Below are positions 54,184 to 63,012 of a stretch of DNA of 64,000 nucleotides, in pieces. The stretch spans positions 62,001-126,000 of the forward strand of contig NZ_BAGM01000035.1 in assembly GCF_000308855.1 (NCBI RefSeq), written 5' to 3'. The notes below the pieces were generated by a model. That model had not been told where the DNA came from, searched no databases, and saw only the letters and a list, made by a program, of their open reading frames with translations. The DNA comes from Nocardia veterana NBRC 100344 (GTDB lineage: Bacteria > Actinomycetota > Actinomycetes > Mycobacteriales > Mycobacteriaceae). The stretch's first letter is position 1. Every line of letters starts with the position of its first letter. A program made the translations under genes and the position numbers.

Positions 54184-55001
54184 CCGCCCCCTCCCTGATA
54201 GTGCCGTACCCCGATGCGCCAGAGCATCAAGGCCATTATCCAAACCCACAGCGCCGCAATCGGTCCGAACCAGGCGAGATCGGCGGGCAACCAGGGCGGG
54301 CCGGGCAGTCCGAGCAGGGCGATCGTCGGAAGGTAGGCGACGAACGAGACGGGTACGGCGAATCCGAACAGCGCGCGGACCGGACCGGAGAAAACCGAAC
54401 CCGGTTGCTGGGCGGCGAACGAGCCGCCATAGGTGAAGCTGTTGGTGAGTTCCGATCCGTCGACCAGATGGAATTGCAGCCCGGCGGCGCAGACGAACAG
54501 ACCCGCGAAGATGGTGACACCGCTCAGCACGGCGGTCGCCAGTAACACGATATGCGCTGTGCTCCAGGTGATGTCGTTGACGATCAGGCCGACCGTCAGC
54601 ACCACGGCGGCCACGGTGGCGCGGGACATTCGTCGGAGCGACACGTCGCTGGTGATCAGTTGCAGCAGCAGGGGCTGCGGCCGCAGATGGAATGCGTCGA
54701 GGGTGCCCATCCGGATATACGTTGCGAGCGTGTCGGTATGCCCGACGGCGATCTGCGCGACGGCGAAGCTCAGATTGGCCAGACCGAACAGCAGCAGCAT
54801 CTGCGTCGAATCGAGTCCGCCCAGGGCGGTGACGTTGTGATAGATCAGCCACATCTCGGCGAATTCGACGAGGCCGATCAGCAGTGATGAGAACAGATCG
54901 GTGGCGAACGACAGCGGATAGGCGCGTTGCGCGCGCATCCGGGAACGCAGGACGGCGACGTAGGGGGTGAGCCTGCTGCCGTGCGGTGCGAGCTCAGCCA
55001 C
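54180..55001 (-). CDS. ABC-2 type permease (DUF990-like)
   Basis: A 273-residue integral membrane protein with about six hydrophobic segments. ALGGLDSTQMLLLFGLANLSF and GTLDAFHLRPQPLLLQLI fit the DUF990/ABC-2 permease pattern. It overlaps the ATPase gene by 4 bp (ATGA) and the second permease gene by 8 bp, so all three are translated as one operon. The substrate is unknown; export is typical. Confidence 0.88.
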   Translation of the reverse strand: MAELAPHGSRLTPYVAVLRSRMRAQRAYPLSFATDLFSSLLIGLVEFAEMWLIYHNVTALGGLDSTQMLLLFGLANLSFAVAQIAVGHTDTLATYIRMGTLDAFHLRPQPLLLQLITSDVSLRRMSRATVAAVVLTVGLIVNDITWSTAHIVLLATAVLSGVTIFAGLFVCAAGLQFHLVDGSELTNSFTYGGSFAAQQPGSVFSGPVRALFGFAVPVSFVAYLPTIALLGLPGPPWLPADLAWFGPIAALWVWIMALMLWRIGVRHYQGGGG

Positions 55002-55800
55002 CCTGCACCTCCAGTTTCCGTCGTCCCGCGGTGATCAGGACTCGGCCCAGCCCCACTGCCAGGACGATCCACAGCGCTTGCGCGCCGAGGACCGCCCATG
55101 CCGCCGAACCGGTGGCTCGGCCGGACAGTACGTCGATCGGCCCCTGTAGCAGCCACGGGAACGGGGTCAGTCGCGCGGCGGTGGCCAGCGGTGCCGGAAA
55201 CAGGTGAATCGGCACGTACAGCCCGGCGAGGAAGGTGGACAGGATCTGGTAGAGCATTCGTATCCCGCGCGTTTCGACCAGCCAGAACCCCAGCAGGCTG
55301 ACCGAGAACAGCAGCAGCAGCGAAAGTGTCACGGCCGCGGCCACACTGGCCGCGCCGAGCAGGTAGGGCATGATCGCGCGCGGCAGGACCAGCTGGGCGG
55401 AAATCGCGCCGGCCACGACGCACGGCAGGCCGCGCAGCGCCAGCGTGCACGCCGAACCACCGAGATCCGTTGCCAGGTAGAAGAATTGGATATCGATCGG
55501 ACGTTGCAGATCGACCGCCACATCACCGCTGCGAACCCGGTCGGCGATGTCGTGCGGCGGTCCCATCAGGCGCAGCGCGCCGAGCAGCCCCTGGGAGAGC
55601 CAGACGTAGGCGCCGATCGAGGCGCCCGTGTATCCGCCGAACCCGGGGGTGGAGCGCACCGCCGCCAACATCACGGCGGCGCGAATCACGCCGAAGACGA
55701 TATTGGCGGCCAATCCGGCGAGGACGGCCGAACGGTAGTTCCACTGACGCCGGAAGCCGGCTCCGAACAGACGTGTGTAGACCCCCGAGACCGCGCGCAC
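54994..55800 (-). CDS. ABC-2 type permease (DUF990-like), first gene of operon
   Basis: A 268-residue membrane protein with about six helices. VWLSQGLLGALRLMGPPHDI and SGDVAVDLQRPIDIQFFYL repeat the pattern of the partner permease, as expected of a heterodimeric pair. It ends inside the start of the 54180-55001 gene. Transcription runs away from ectB; the 221 bp between them are a divergent promoter region with no gene I can support. Confidence 0.87.
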   Translation of the reverse strand: MRAVSGVYTRLFGAGFRRQWNYRSAVLAGLAANIVFGVIRAAVMLAAVRSTPGFGGYTGASIGAYVWLSQGLLGALRLMGPPHDIADRVRSGDVAVDLQRPIDIQFFYLATDLGGSACTLALRGLPCVVAGAISAQLVLPRAIMPYLLGAASVAAAVTLSLLLLFSVSLLGFWLVETRGIRMLYQILSTFLAGLYVPIHLFPAPLATAARLTPFPWLLQGPIDVLSGRATGSAAWAVLGAQALWIVLAVGLGRVLITAGRRKLEVQGG

Positions 55801-56021
55801 AAGTGTTCCAGGCTACGACTGTCGCACCGTCTCGTCGACCGAATTTCCGACAAGGCCCACAGAACCATCCGAGCGGTCGGTATTGTCGCGGTGAAAGCGC
55901 GGTCGGCAAGGTCGCCGGCCGCATTTGCGCAAAACCTTGCCGCGTTCGCGGCGGCAGTGTTAGAAACAGTCATGTTTCACACTGGGGTCGCCGCGGTGGC
56001 TCCCGCCGCCGAGGATCGCCT

Positions 56022-57278
56022 ATGACCACCGTTTTCGAAACGCTGGAATCCGATGTGCGCGGATACTGCCGGCTCTGGCCGACGGTGTTCGAGACCGCCC
56101 GCGGCTGCTGGTTGCGGGACGAGCACGGACGCGAGTACCTGGACTTCTTCGCCGGCGCCGGTGCGCTGAACTACGGGCACAACAACCCGCTGCTGAAAAC
56201 GGCGCTCATCGACTACATCTCCCGCGACGGGCTCACCCATGCCCTGGACATGGCGACGGTGGCCAAGCGTGAACTGCTCGAGACGCTGCGCGATCTGATC
56301 CTGCTTCCGCGCGGGCTGGACTACAAGGTCCAGTTCCCGGGGCCGACCGGAGCCAATGCGGTGGAGGCGGCACTCAAGCTGGCCCGCAAGGTGACCGGCC
56401 GCACCACGGTGCTGAACTTCACCAACGCCTTCCACGGGATGACCCTGGGCGCATTGGCAGTGACCGGCAACGCCGCCAAACGCGCGGGCGCGGGGGTGCC
56501 GTTGACCCACGCGCAGCCGCTGCCCTACGACGGCTATCTCGGCGGCGACACGGACGAATGGGCTTGGGCGGAACGGATTCTCGACGACACGTCCTCCGGT
56601 GTCGACCGGCCCGCCGCGGTCATTGTGGAAACCGTTCAGGGCGAGGGCGGGGTCAATGTAGCCGGCGCGCAGTGGTTGCGCCGGCTGGCCGAGCTGGTTT
56701 CGGCGCGCGGCATCCTGCTGATCGTCGACGATGTGCAGATGGGCTGCGGGCGAACCGGGCCGTTCTTCTCCTTCGAAACCGCCGGCATCGTTCCCGACAT
56801 CGTGGTGCTGTCGAAGTCCATCGGCGGCTACGGCCTGCCGATGGCGCTGGTGCTGATGAAGCGGGAACTCGACCAGTGGGCGCCGGGGGAACACAACGGG
56901 ACCTTCCGGGGCAACAATCCGGCGTTCGTCACCGCTCGAGCGGCGCTGACCCGGTATTGGACCGACGACCGGCTCGAACTGTCGACCCTCGCTCGCGGCG
57001 AGCGAGTGCATCGGGCGCTGACCGATCTGGCCGGCTCGGTGAGCGGATTGTCCACGCGGGGACGGGGTTTGGTCCACGGTCTGGTGTTCGACGATGCGTC
57101 CGAAGCGGGCAAGGTGAGCCGGGTCGCGTTCGAGGAGGGGCTGCTGGTGGAGACCTCGGGCGCCTGCGACGAGGTCGTGAAACTGCTTCCGCCGCTGACG
57201 ATCACCGATGCCGAGATCGATACCGGACTGGAGATCCTCGCGCGGGCGGTGGACATGGTGTGCGGCAGCCGCACCTGA
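56022..57278 (+). CDS. ectB: EctB-like diaminobutyrate aminotransferase
   Basis: A 418-residue class III PLP aminotransferase. FFAGAGALNYGHNNP, FPGPTGANAVEAALKLAR, the PLP aspartate in LLIVDDVQMGCGRTG and Lys265 in VVLSKSIGGYGLPMA all match EctB, which makes L-2,4-diaminobutyrate from aspartate semialdehyde. No ectA, ectC or ectD lies beside it, so ectoine synthesis from this locus is unlikely; diaminobutyrate supply for a siderophore or peptide is an alternative. ATG 56022 gives the usual length. A prenyltransferase gene faces it. Confidence 0.9.
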   Translation: MTTVFETLESDVRGYCRLWPTVFETARGCWLRDEHGREYLDFFAGAGALNYGHNNPLLKTALIDYISRDGLTHALDMATVAKRELLETLRDLILLPRGLDYKVQFPGPTGANAVEAALKLARKVTGRTTVLNFTNAFHGMTLGALAVTGNAAKRAGAGVPLTHAQPLPYDGYLGGDTDEWAWAERILDDTSSGVDRPAAVIVETVQGEGGVNVAGAQWLRRLAELVSARGILLIVDDVQMGCGRTGPFFSFETAGIVPDIVVLSKSIGGYGLPMALVLMKRELDQWAPGEHNGTFRGNNPAFVTARAALTRYWTDDRLELSTLARGERVHRALTDLAGSVSGLSTRGRGLVHGLVFDDASEAGKVSRVAFEEGLLVETSGACDEVVKLLPPLTITDAEIDTGLEILARAVDMVCGSRT

Positions 57279-57319
57279 GTGACCGACTTCGGCCGCCGTC
57301 CCACACCCGGCGGCCGACC

Positions 57320-57355
57320 GCGGGATCGGGCTCCGCTGCGGGGGCCCGATCCCGC
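57320..57355. terminator. Hairpin between ectB and prenyltransferase
   Basis: GCGGGATCGGGC (57320-57331) pairs with GCCCGATCCCGC (57344-57355) around a 12-base loop. It lies between convergent genes; a U-tract is not present. Confidence 0.6.
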
Positions 57356-57415
57356 ACATCCGCGGCCGGCCGCTGTGTCGCGGCGGCGGCCACCGAAACG
57401 ATGCTGCAGGCGAGA

Positions 57416-58318
57416 CTACGAATCGGTGGTCTTCATCTTGTCCAGAATTCGGGGCTGCCAGCGGTAGAACCAACTGAACTTGTAGGACTCCCCGCCGGGG
57501 GACGAGGTGGCGGCATAGGTGAAGCGGCGCTCGTTCGTCGTGATCGGGACCCGGTCGAGCAGGTCCGCGAAGCGCGGTTCGAGCGGGACCGGCAGGCTGG
57601 TGGGATCCGCGGTGATCACCGGGAAGCACAGGCGCTCGATCCGATTCGACTCCCAGCCGAATGTGGCGTAGATGTCGAACGCCTGCCGGGTGAGCGAGAG
57701 GAATTCCTCGCTCGGCTCCGCGAATCCGGCATCGCGATGCAACGCGACGATGGCGTCGGGCTGGAAGTGCTCGGCGGGCAGGCCCGGGAAGTAGACGTTC
57801 ATCGTCTTGTCGTGGTAGTCGATGCCGAGCAGGCCGACCTTGTCCTCCAGCCCGTGCCGGGCGAACATGTCGGCGTGGTCGGCGAGACCGGCCGGCATCG
57901 CCGGGAGTGTGGCCAGGTCCGAGACCTTCTGCACGCTGTCGGCCGGGAAGAACGGCCAGATCTTCTTGAAGCCGCCGACCACGCCGAGATCGATTCCGTA
58001 GCTGTCCACGGGGCAGTGCTCGCGGACCTGGTCCAGCAGCGTGCCGATCGGATGGTCGGTGTCGGGAATCAGGTTGTGCGACACAGCGATCCGGTAAGGG
58101 TCGATATCGCTGGGCAGGGTCAGGAATCGATAGTCGAGGTCGCCCGCGCGACGAGCCTCGGTGACCACTCGAAACGACATCACCGACTGGGTGAGTATCG
58201 CGCCGAACGCGGTGAGGGCCGGCCGGACGGCGTCGGGCGTACAGGGAATGTTCGAAATCCGCGCGGATTTCTCGATGGCCGCATACAGGTCGTCCAGCTC
58301 GGATTCGGTGGTGGGCAT
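57416..58318 (-). CDS. ABBA-fold aromatic prenyltransferase (NphB/CloQ type)
   Basis: A 300-residue soluble protein that follows the bacterial ABBA prenyltransferases: FGAILTQSVMSFRVVTEARR, DLDYRFLTLPSDIDPYRIA, CPVDSYGIDLGVVGGFKKIW, GLLGIDYHDKTMNVYF, YATFGWESNRIERLCFPVIT and a C-terminal YKFSWFYRWQPRILDKM. These enzymes attach dimethylallyl or geranyl groups to aromatic rings, without a DDxxD motif. GGAAGG lies just before ATG 58318. No polyketide or peptide synthase genes are visible nearby, so the acceptor is unknown. It faces ectB tail to tail. Confidence 0.9.
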   Translation of the reverse strand: MPTTESELDDLYAAIEKSARISNIPCTPDAVRPALTAFGAILTQSVMSFRVVTEARRAGDLDYRFLTLPSDIDPYRIAVSHNLIPDTDHPIGTLLDQVREHCPVDSYGIDLGVVGGFKKIWPFFPADSVQKVSDLATLPAMPAGLADHADMFARHGLEDKVGLLGIDYHDKTMNVYFPGLPAEHFQPDAIVALHRDAGFAEPSEEFLSLTRQAFDIYATFGWESNRIERLCFPVITADPTSLPVPLEPRFADLLDRVPITTNERRFTYAATSSPGGESYKFSWFYRWQPRILDKMKTTDS

Positions 58319-58587
58319 GCGTCCTTCCATGGGTGCTGCGAACAACTGCGCGATCGCGCCGACCTCGACGGCCGGACGGCAAGCCGTACCCGGCGGAGTT
58401 CGAATGCCGAACGCGGACCGGAGTTTACGCAGCAATGTGGCCGTCGGACTGCCCGCTGGTGGGAGCCCATCGGACCGAATCAATCGGCTGCCGATCCGGC
58501 GGGGGAGGGCTGTGTTTCGCGGAGACGATCGACCGCGGTACCCGAGAATGTGGCACGGGCAACTGCCCGAGCCCGATACTTTCGTGG

Positions 58588-58660
58588 AGCGGATGACGGG
58601 ATTCGAACCCGCGACCCTCACCTTGGCAAGGTGATGCGCTACCAACTGCGCTACATCCGC
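58588..58660 (-). tRNA. tRNA-Gly (GCC anticodon)
   Basis: Read on the minus strand, acceptor GCGGATG pairs with CATCCGC plus discriminator T. The D-arm contains AGCGCAGTTGGTAGCGCA, the anticodon loop TTGCCAA carries GCC, and the T-loop is GGTTCGAATCC. Length is 73 nt. CCA is not encoded. Confidence 0.97.
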
Positions 58661-58740
58661 ATCCCGCCGTCCGGCGGTGCGAGAAAAACAATAGCCGATC
58701 GCGGCGGGTAACCGCGAATCGGCAGGTCAGCGGCTACGGG

Positions 58741-59955
58741 TCAGCTGAGCAGCAGATGCACCTGCAGCTCGCCGACGAGGAATCCGAGCACGCCGCCGAT
58801 AGCGACCAGTTTCCACTCGTCCTGTTTGAACGCCGGACGCAGCAGTCCCTCGTACTCGTCGTCGGTGAGCTGGCGGGTCTTCTCGATCACCAGATTGCGC
58901 AGATCCAGGGTGCGCATGGCGTGATCCTCGAATCCGGCTGCGGCACTTCGGATATAGGCCAGCATTTCGGGAACGATCTCGCGCTTGACCCGGGTGATGG
59001 AATCGCCCGCGACCAGCATCACCAGCGGCCGCGCCGGTGCGGACTGGGTATCGATGAATTCGTCCATCCGCCGCGCCAGAATCGACGCCAGACGATCCGA
59101 GCGCTCCCCGTTGAGGACGGCCTCGAGCATTTTGGCAGGGGTGAGGATTTCGGTGGCGATCAGGTCCCCGTAGTCGATGCAGACCTGTTCGCGCCGCTTG
59201 TGGAACAGGCCCTGCCAGCCGATCCGGCCGAAGATCCGCCACGGCCGCACCGGCCGGAAGATCATCTGCAGGGCCAGCCAGTCGGTGACCAGGCCGGTGA
59301 ATCCGCCGAACACCGGCATCAACCACGACGAATGGGTGAATGCCCAGGTGATCATCTGGACGAATCCGAGCAGGGTGCCGAACAGCAGCCCGGAACGGAC
59401 GATGAACCGCAGTTCGTGATGGCCGACCCGGCGGACCATCTGGACCAGCAGCGCCTTGTCGTTGACGAGGGTGTCGATCGCGATGGCCCGCAGGTCCATG
59501 ATCTGGTCGAGGTTGGTCCGCAGATCGGTGACGATCTCGTCGATCAGCTCCGGAACGTCGCGCTGGACTCGCCGGATCATCGCCTCGCGGGCGAACTGCG
59601 GCATGGTGACCCACAGTCGTGGCTCGTAGCGCATCATCAGCTCGTGCACGGTGTGCGCCACGGCCTCGTCGAGTGGTTCGCGCAACGTGGTGGTCAGCTG
59701 GGCCACATCGATGCGGCCGAGGATCTCCTGCGGATCGATCAGCCGGGAGAACATCAGATCCACGGCGATGGTCGCCATCCGCGGCGCTGCCTTCGGGATG
59801 ACCCCCTGCCAACCGAACCAGGGCCGGACGCCGCGGAACTCCAATGGGCGGCAGAGCATTTCGACGGCAACGAGTTTGGTGGACCAGCCGATCAGGGCGG
59901 CGACCACCGGGATCGAACAGTACAGCAGCCAGTGCTCGGCGAAATCGGCGATCAC
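58741..59955 (-). CDS. DUF445-family membrane protein
   Basis: A 404-residue protein of the DUF445 family: an N-terminal helix (LLYCSIPVVAALIGWSTKLVAVEML), FRGVRPWFGWQGVIP, a repeat of this motif later (FRPVRPWRIFGRIGWQGLF), and further hydrophobic segments near 185-225 and 375-395. The internal duplication is typical. It sits in the inner membrane; the function of the family is not known. The ATG at 59955 is the first good start. Upstream genes on the same strand are unrelated. Confidence 0.88.
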   Translation of the reverse strand: MIADFAEHWLLYCSIPVVAALIGWSTKLVAVEMLCRPLEFRGVRPWFGWQGVIPKAAPRMATIAVDLMFSRLIDPQEILGRIDVAQLTTTLREPLDEAVAHTVHELMMRYEPRLWVTMPQFAREAMIRRVQRDVPELIDEIVTDLRTNLDQIMDLRAIAIDTLVNDKALLVQMVRRVGHHELRFIVRSGLLFGTLLGFVQMITWAFTHSSWLMPVFGGFTGLVTDWLALQMIFRPVRPWRIFGRIGWQGLFHKRREQVCIDYGDLIATEILTPAKMLEAVLNGERSDRLASILARRMDEFIDTQSAPARPLVMLVAGDSITRVKREIVPEMLAYIRSAAAGFEDHAMRTLDLRNLVIEKTRQLTDDEYEGLLRPAFKQDEWKLVAIGGVLGFLVGELQVHLLLS

Positions 59956-60066
59956 GCGACCGCTCCGCGGTGAATCGGTGCACAGTGGCGAATCGGCGAG
60001 CGATGCCGAATCGGTGACGTGTTATCGAGCCCCACGCGCGAACTGTAACAGGTTCTATTCCGGGGG

Positions 60067-60513
60067 TTACTGTGAGCCGGTGGTGGGCGCGGCCGCGAGG
60101 AACATGTAGCTCTTCTCCTCGACCCGGCGCGCGATTCGCCACGCGCCGTCGACGCGGGTGAACGTGTCGAGGTACCACAGGCCGCACAGCATCAGGTTCT
60201 GCTTGCCTTCTTCCCCGACGAGCATCGGGTTGTGGCACATCGTGCGCGCGGTGGCGGAATCGCCGTCGACGGTGATCGCGGAATTGCTGATCAGATGTTG
60301 GAAGGCGGGAAAGTTCGGCATCACCGCGGCCAGAAACTTCTTGATCTCGGGCAGGCCACCGCATGCTCCGCCCATGGCCGAGTAGTCGATGTACGCGTCC
60401 GCGGTGAAGATCTCGTCGAGCAGATCCCAGTTCCGGGTGTCCACGGCGTGTGAGTACCGGACCATCAGATCCTCGATTTCGAGGCGGTCCGAAATCTCCT
60501 GCAGGGACAGCAT
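60067..60513 (-). CDS. SnoaL/NTF2-like protein
   Basis: A 148-residue protein with the alpha-beta barrel pattern: IEDLMVRYSHAVDTRNWDLLDEIFTADAYIDY, FLAAVMPNFPAFQHLISNSAITVDGDSATART, YLDTFTRVDGAWRIARR. This is the SnoaL_4-type NTF2 fold, with the DxxxxxxIF segment usual in the family. Members act as hydrolases or isomerases or only bind small molecules. CGGAGG lies about 7 nt before ATG 60513. Confidence 0.85.
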   Translation of the reverse strand: MLSLQEISDRLEIEDLMVRYSHAVDTRNWDLLDEIFTADAYIDYSAMGGACGGLPEIKKFLAAVMPNFPAFQHLISNSAITVDGDSATARTMCHNPMLVGEEGKQNLMLCGLWYLDTFTRVDGAWRIARRVEEKSYMFLAAAPTTGSQ

Positions 60514-60541
60514 TGCAATACCTCCGAAGGGTGAACGCCGG

Positions 60542-60883
60542 TCAGCCGGCGGCCGCGTCGAATGCGCGAACGAGGGCCCGCGGTGCCCGGTGCCGCCAGG
60601 CGTCGGTCAGCAGTTCGCCCAGCAGGTCGGTATCGGCCGCGGCCAGATCGACCCGCACCGCCGACAACCGCCGGCCCCACCACTTCTCGGAGCAGCAGTG
60701 CGGGTATTCCGCCACCGCCTCCCGGATATCGGACGCACTGGCCATCACATGGGCGTGCTCGGGATCGGGCAGCGTCGCGAAGATCGCCTTGCGCACCCGG
60801 AACGACGGCATGTCGAAATGCGGCTGTTCGGCGGACTCCGGCAGCCCCAGGGCAATTCGGCGGACGTCGTCGGCATCGGCCAT
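60542..60883 (-). CDS. MmcQ/YjbR-family protein
   Basis: A 113-residue protein of the MmcQ/YjbR family: DADDVRRIALGLPESAEQPHFDMPSFRVRKAIFATL, then WWGRRLSAVRVDL and AWRHRAPRALVRAFD. These small proteins have a double-wing fold and are thought to bind DNA or act in resistance; no role is set here. Its stop lies 28 bp upstream of the SnoaL-like gene on the same strand. Confidence 0.88.
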   Translation of the reverse strand: MADADDVRRIALGLPESAEQPHFDMPSFRVRKAIFATLPDPEHAHVMASASDIREAVAEYPHCCSEKWWGRRLSAVRVDLAAADTDLLGELLTDAWRHRAPRALVRAFDAAAG

Positions 60884-60977
60884 GGGCCGATTATGCGGAC
60901 GAATCCGGCGATGTGTGACGGGTTCGGCGGAACTCGCGCGGGATCGGCCGCCGATGTCGGCCGGCGCGACGCCGAGC

Positions 60978-62363
60978 TCAGCCCAGGTCGCCCAGGGCGG
61001 CCTCGATGGCCCGGTGGAAGGTGGGGTAGGCGTAGATCATTTCCCGCAGCGTCGTGATCGGCACGCGGGCGTGCACCGCCACCGTCAGCGCGCTGAGCAC
61101 CTCGCCACCGACCGGCCCGACCGAGGTGGCGCCGACCAGGATGCCGCGATCGGCGTCGGCGACGAGCTTGACGAATCCGGCGTTGCCCGGACCGTGGATC
61201 CAGCCGCGGGTGGCGGCCGGGATGTCGGCTCGCCCGGTCCACACGGTGAGCCCGGCCTCGCGGGCCTGCGCCTCGGTCATGCCGACCGAGCCGATCTCGG
61301 GTTCGGTGAAGGTGACGTTCGGGACCGCGTGGTACTGCGCGGGTTCGGTGGCCGAGCCGAGGATGTCGGCGGCGGCGATGCGGGCCTGATACATCGACAT
61401 GTGGGTGAACGCGCCGTGCCCGGTCACGTCGCCGATCGCCCAGACACCCTCGGCGGCGCGCAACCGGTCGTCGACCTCGATGCCACGGGCGTGTTCGTCC
61501 AGGCCGATGGTGCCGATACCGAGGGCGCCGAGATCGGTGTGCCGGCCGGTGGCGACCAGCAGTCGCCGGGCGCGGATCGGGTCACCGGTGCTCAGCCGCA
61601 CGGTGAAGTACTCGCCGTCGTGGTCGATGCGTTCGGTGTCGACGCCGGTTCGCACCGAGATGCCTTCTTCGGCAAAGACTTTCGCCAGGGTTTCGGCTGC
61701 CTCCGGTTCCGCTCGGGGGATGAGCCGACTGCGGACGACCACCGTGACCTCGGCGCCGAACCGGGCGAAGATCTGCGCGAACTCGACGCCCACCGGCCCG
61801 CCGCCGAGCACGATGAGCGATTCCGGAACCTCGGTGGTGGTCACCGCGTCCCGGTTGGTCCAGTACGGTGTCTCGGCCAAACCTTCGATGGGCGGTACGG
61901 CGGGCACCGTGCCGGGATTCAGCACGATCGCCCGCAGCGCTCGGAAATCACGCGGACCGTCCGCGGTGTCGACGTGGACCTGGCCGGGTCCGGCGAGGCG
62001 GCCCCAGCCGCGGACGAAGGTCCCGCCGGCCGACTCGAACCGCTCCACGGCGACCCGGTCGTCCCAGTTGTCGGTGGCCTCGTCGCGAATCCGTTTCGCT
62101 ACCGGTGCCCAATCCGGTTGGGGCTGCGCGCTTCCCGCGAGCCTGCCGACCCGCCGTGCCTCGGCGAGGGTTTCGGCGGCGCGCACCATCATCTTGGTCG
62201 GCACGCAGGCGTAGTAGGGGCATTCACCGCCGAGCAGCCGGCCTTCGACGCCCACCACGGCGAGCCCGGCCCGCGCCAGTTCGGTGGCCACGGCCTCGCC
62301 GCCCGGCCCCATGCCGATGACGACGGCATCCACGGATTCGGTGGCCGGGTTTTCGGCGGGCAT
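60978..62363 (-). CDS. Pyridine nucleotide-disulfide oxidoreductase
   Basis: A 461-residue two-dinucleotide flavoprotein. FAD binding is at VIGMGPGGEAVATELARAG, the redox disulfide is CPYYAC in GGECPYYACVPTKMM, NAD(P) binding is LIVLGGGPVGVEFAQIF, and the dimer interface ends FTEPEIGSVG and HRAIEAAL. It belongs with the mercuric reductase/lipoamide dehydrogenase group; no MerA N-domain or C-terminal Cys pair is present. GAAGGAGCG lies upstream of ATG 62363. The substrate disulfide is unknown. Confidence 0.9.
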   Translation of the reverse strand: MPAENPATESVDAVVIGMGPGGEAVATELARAGLAVVGVEGRLLGGECPYYACVPTKMMVRAAETLAEARRVGRLAGSAQPQPDWAPVAKRIRDEATDNWDDRVAVERFESAGGTFVRGWGRLAGPGQVHVDTADGPRDFRALRAIVLNPGTVPAVPPIEGLAETPYWTNRDAVTTTEVPESLIVLGGGPVGVEFAQIFARFGAEVTVVVRSRLIPRAEPEAAETLAKVFAEEGISVRTGVDTERIDHDGEYFTVRLSTGDPIRARRLLVATGRHTDLGALGIGTIGLDEHARGIEVDDRLRAAEGVWAIGDVTGHGAFTHMSMYQARIAAADILGSATEPAQYHAVPNVTFTEPEIGSVGMTEAQAREAGLTVWTGRADIPAATRGWIHGPGNAGFVKLVADADRGILVGATSVGPVGGEVLSALTVAVHARVPITTLREMIYAYPTFHRAIEAALGDLG

Positions 62364-62778
62364 GCGATCACGCTCCTTCGATTCGAGGCGATGGGCACGG
62401 ACGAGTCTCGCAGACCATGGTGCCAACTGCGCGGATCGCCGCGTCGTGGTCCTCGTTCGACGCACGCGCACCTGCGCCATGCGGCCCTGACCGCGGAGTC
62501 GAACCGCCGAGGGCGCATTTCACCGCTGAATCGTGGGCCCGCGCAGGACAACGGCTACGCCGGCACTCCCGACGAGGTGGCGGGCTCAGCCGACCGAGAT
62601 CCGGGATCGGTTCGGCGCGGTGACGGTGAGCCCGCAGGGTCGGCGCGCATATCCGGGGCAGTGGCGACGCGTCGCGACCCGGCGCCTGTGGGATCGACTT
62701 CACCGCCGGATAACCTGCCCGAAACATTGGGCATGCATGCTTGGCGGCCACTGCTGAGATCGAAAGGTAAGAACCGGA
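62364..62778. other. 415-bp gene-free stretch
   Basis: Between the flavoprotein start and the 62779 peptide I see no convincing gene or repeat. AAAGG near 62764 is the ribosome-binding site of the peptide. Promoter elements for both directions should lie here but no clear -35/-10 pair stands out. Confidence 0.3.
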
Positions 62779-62844
62779 ATGGACTTCTTGACGCTGTTTG
62801 CGAACGTGTTGGTCGCGCTGGGTACCAGCGGAAGCGCGGCCTGA
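62779..62844 (+). CDS. Tiny peptide ending in TSGSAA, 21 residues
   Basis: The ATG at 62779 opens 21 codons, MDFLTLFANVLVALGTSGSA plus one Ala. AAAGG lies about 12 nt upstream. The product is a hydrophobic helix with a GTSGSAA end and no signal peptide. A perfect 19-bp terminator stem follows 14 bp after the stop, marking a short, discrete transcript. The TxGSAA end resembles the DTGSAA units of the 53020 peptide. At 21 residues chance is hard to exclude from sequence alone; the terminator is the main support. Confidence 0.45.
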   Translation: MDFLTLFANVLVALGTSGSAA

Positions 62845-62858
62845 CCCGCGACCGGACC

Positions 62859-62899
62859 ACCTCCGGCCCATCACATCGCCGATGTGATGGGCCGGAGGT
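62859..62899 (+). terminator. Perfect 19-bp terminator stem
   Basis: ACCTCCGGCCCATCACATC (62859-62877) pairs perfectly with 62881-62899 around GCC and is followed by ATTTTGG. It is the longest perfect hairpin I found in the window and directly follows the 21-residue peptide gene. Confidence 0.92.
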
Positions 62900-63012
62900 A
62901 TTTTGGCAGGAGGATCTCCGGACGAGTGGCCGGGGGTGCATTCGGTCGAACTCGAAAGTCGGCCTGCCACAGTGCGGTTGACGCCGCGCCGCGCGTGCGG
63001 TTGGTTGGGCTC

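Noticed and set aside
56022..57278. Ectoine biosynthesis operon
   Set aside because: Only ectB is present; ectA, ectC and ectD are absent from both sides.
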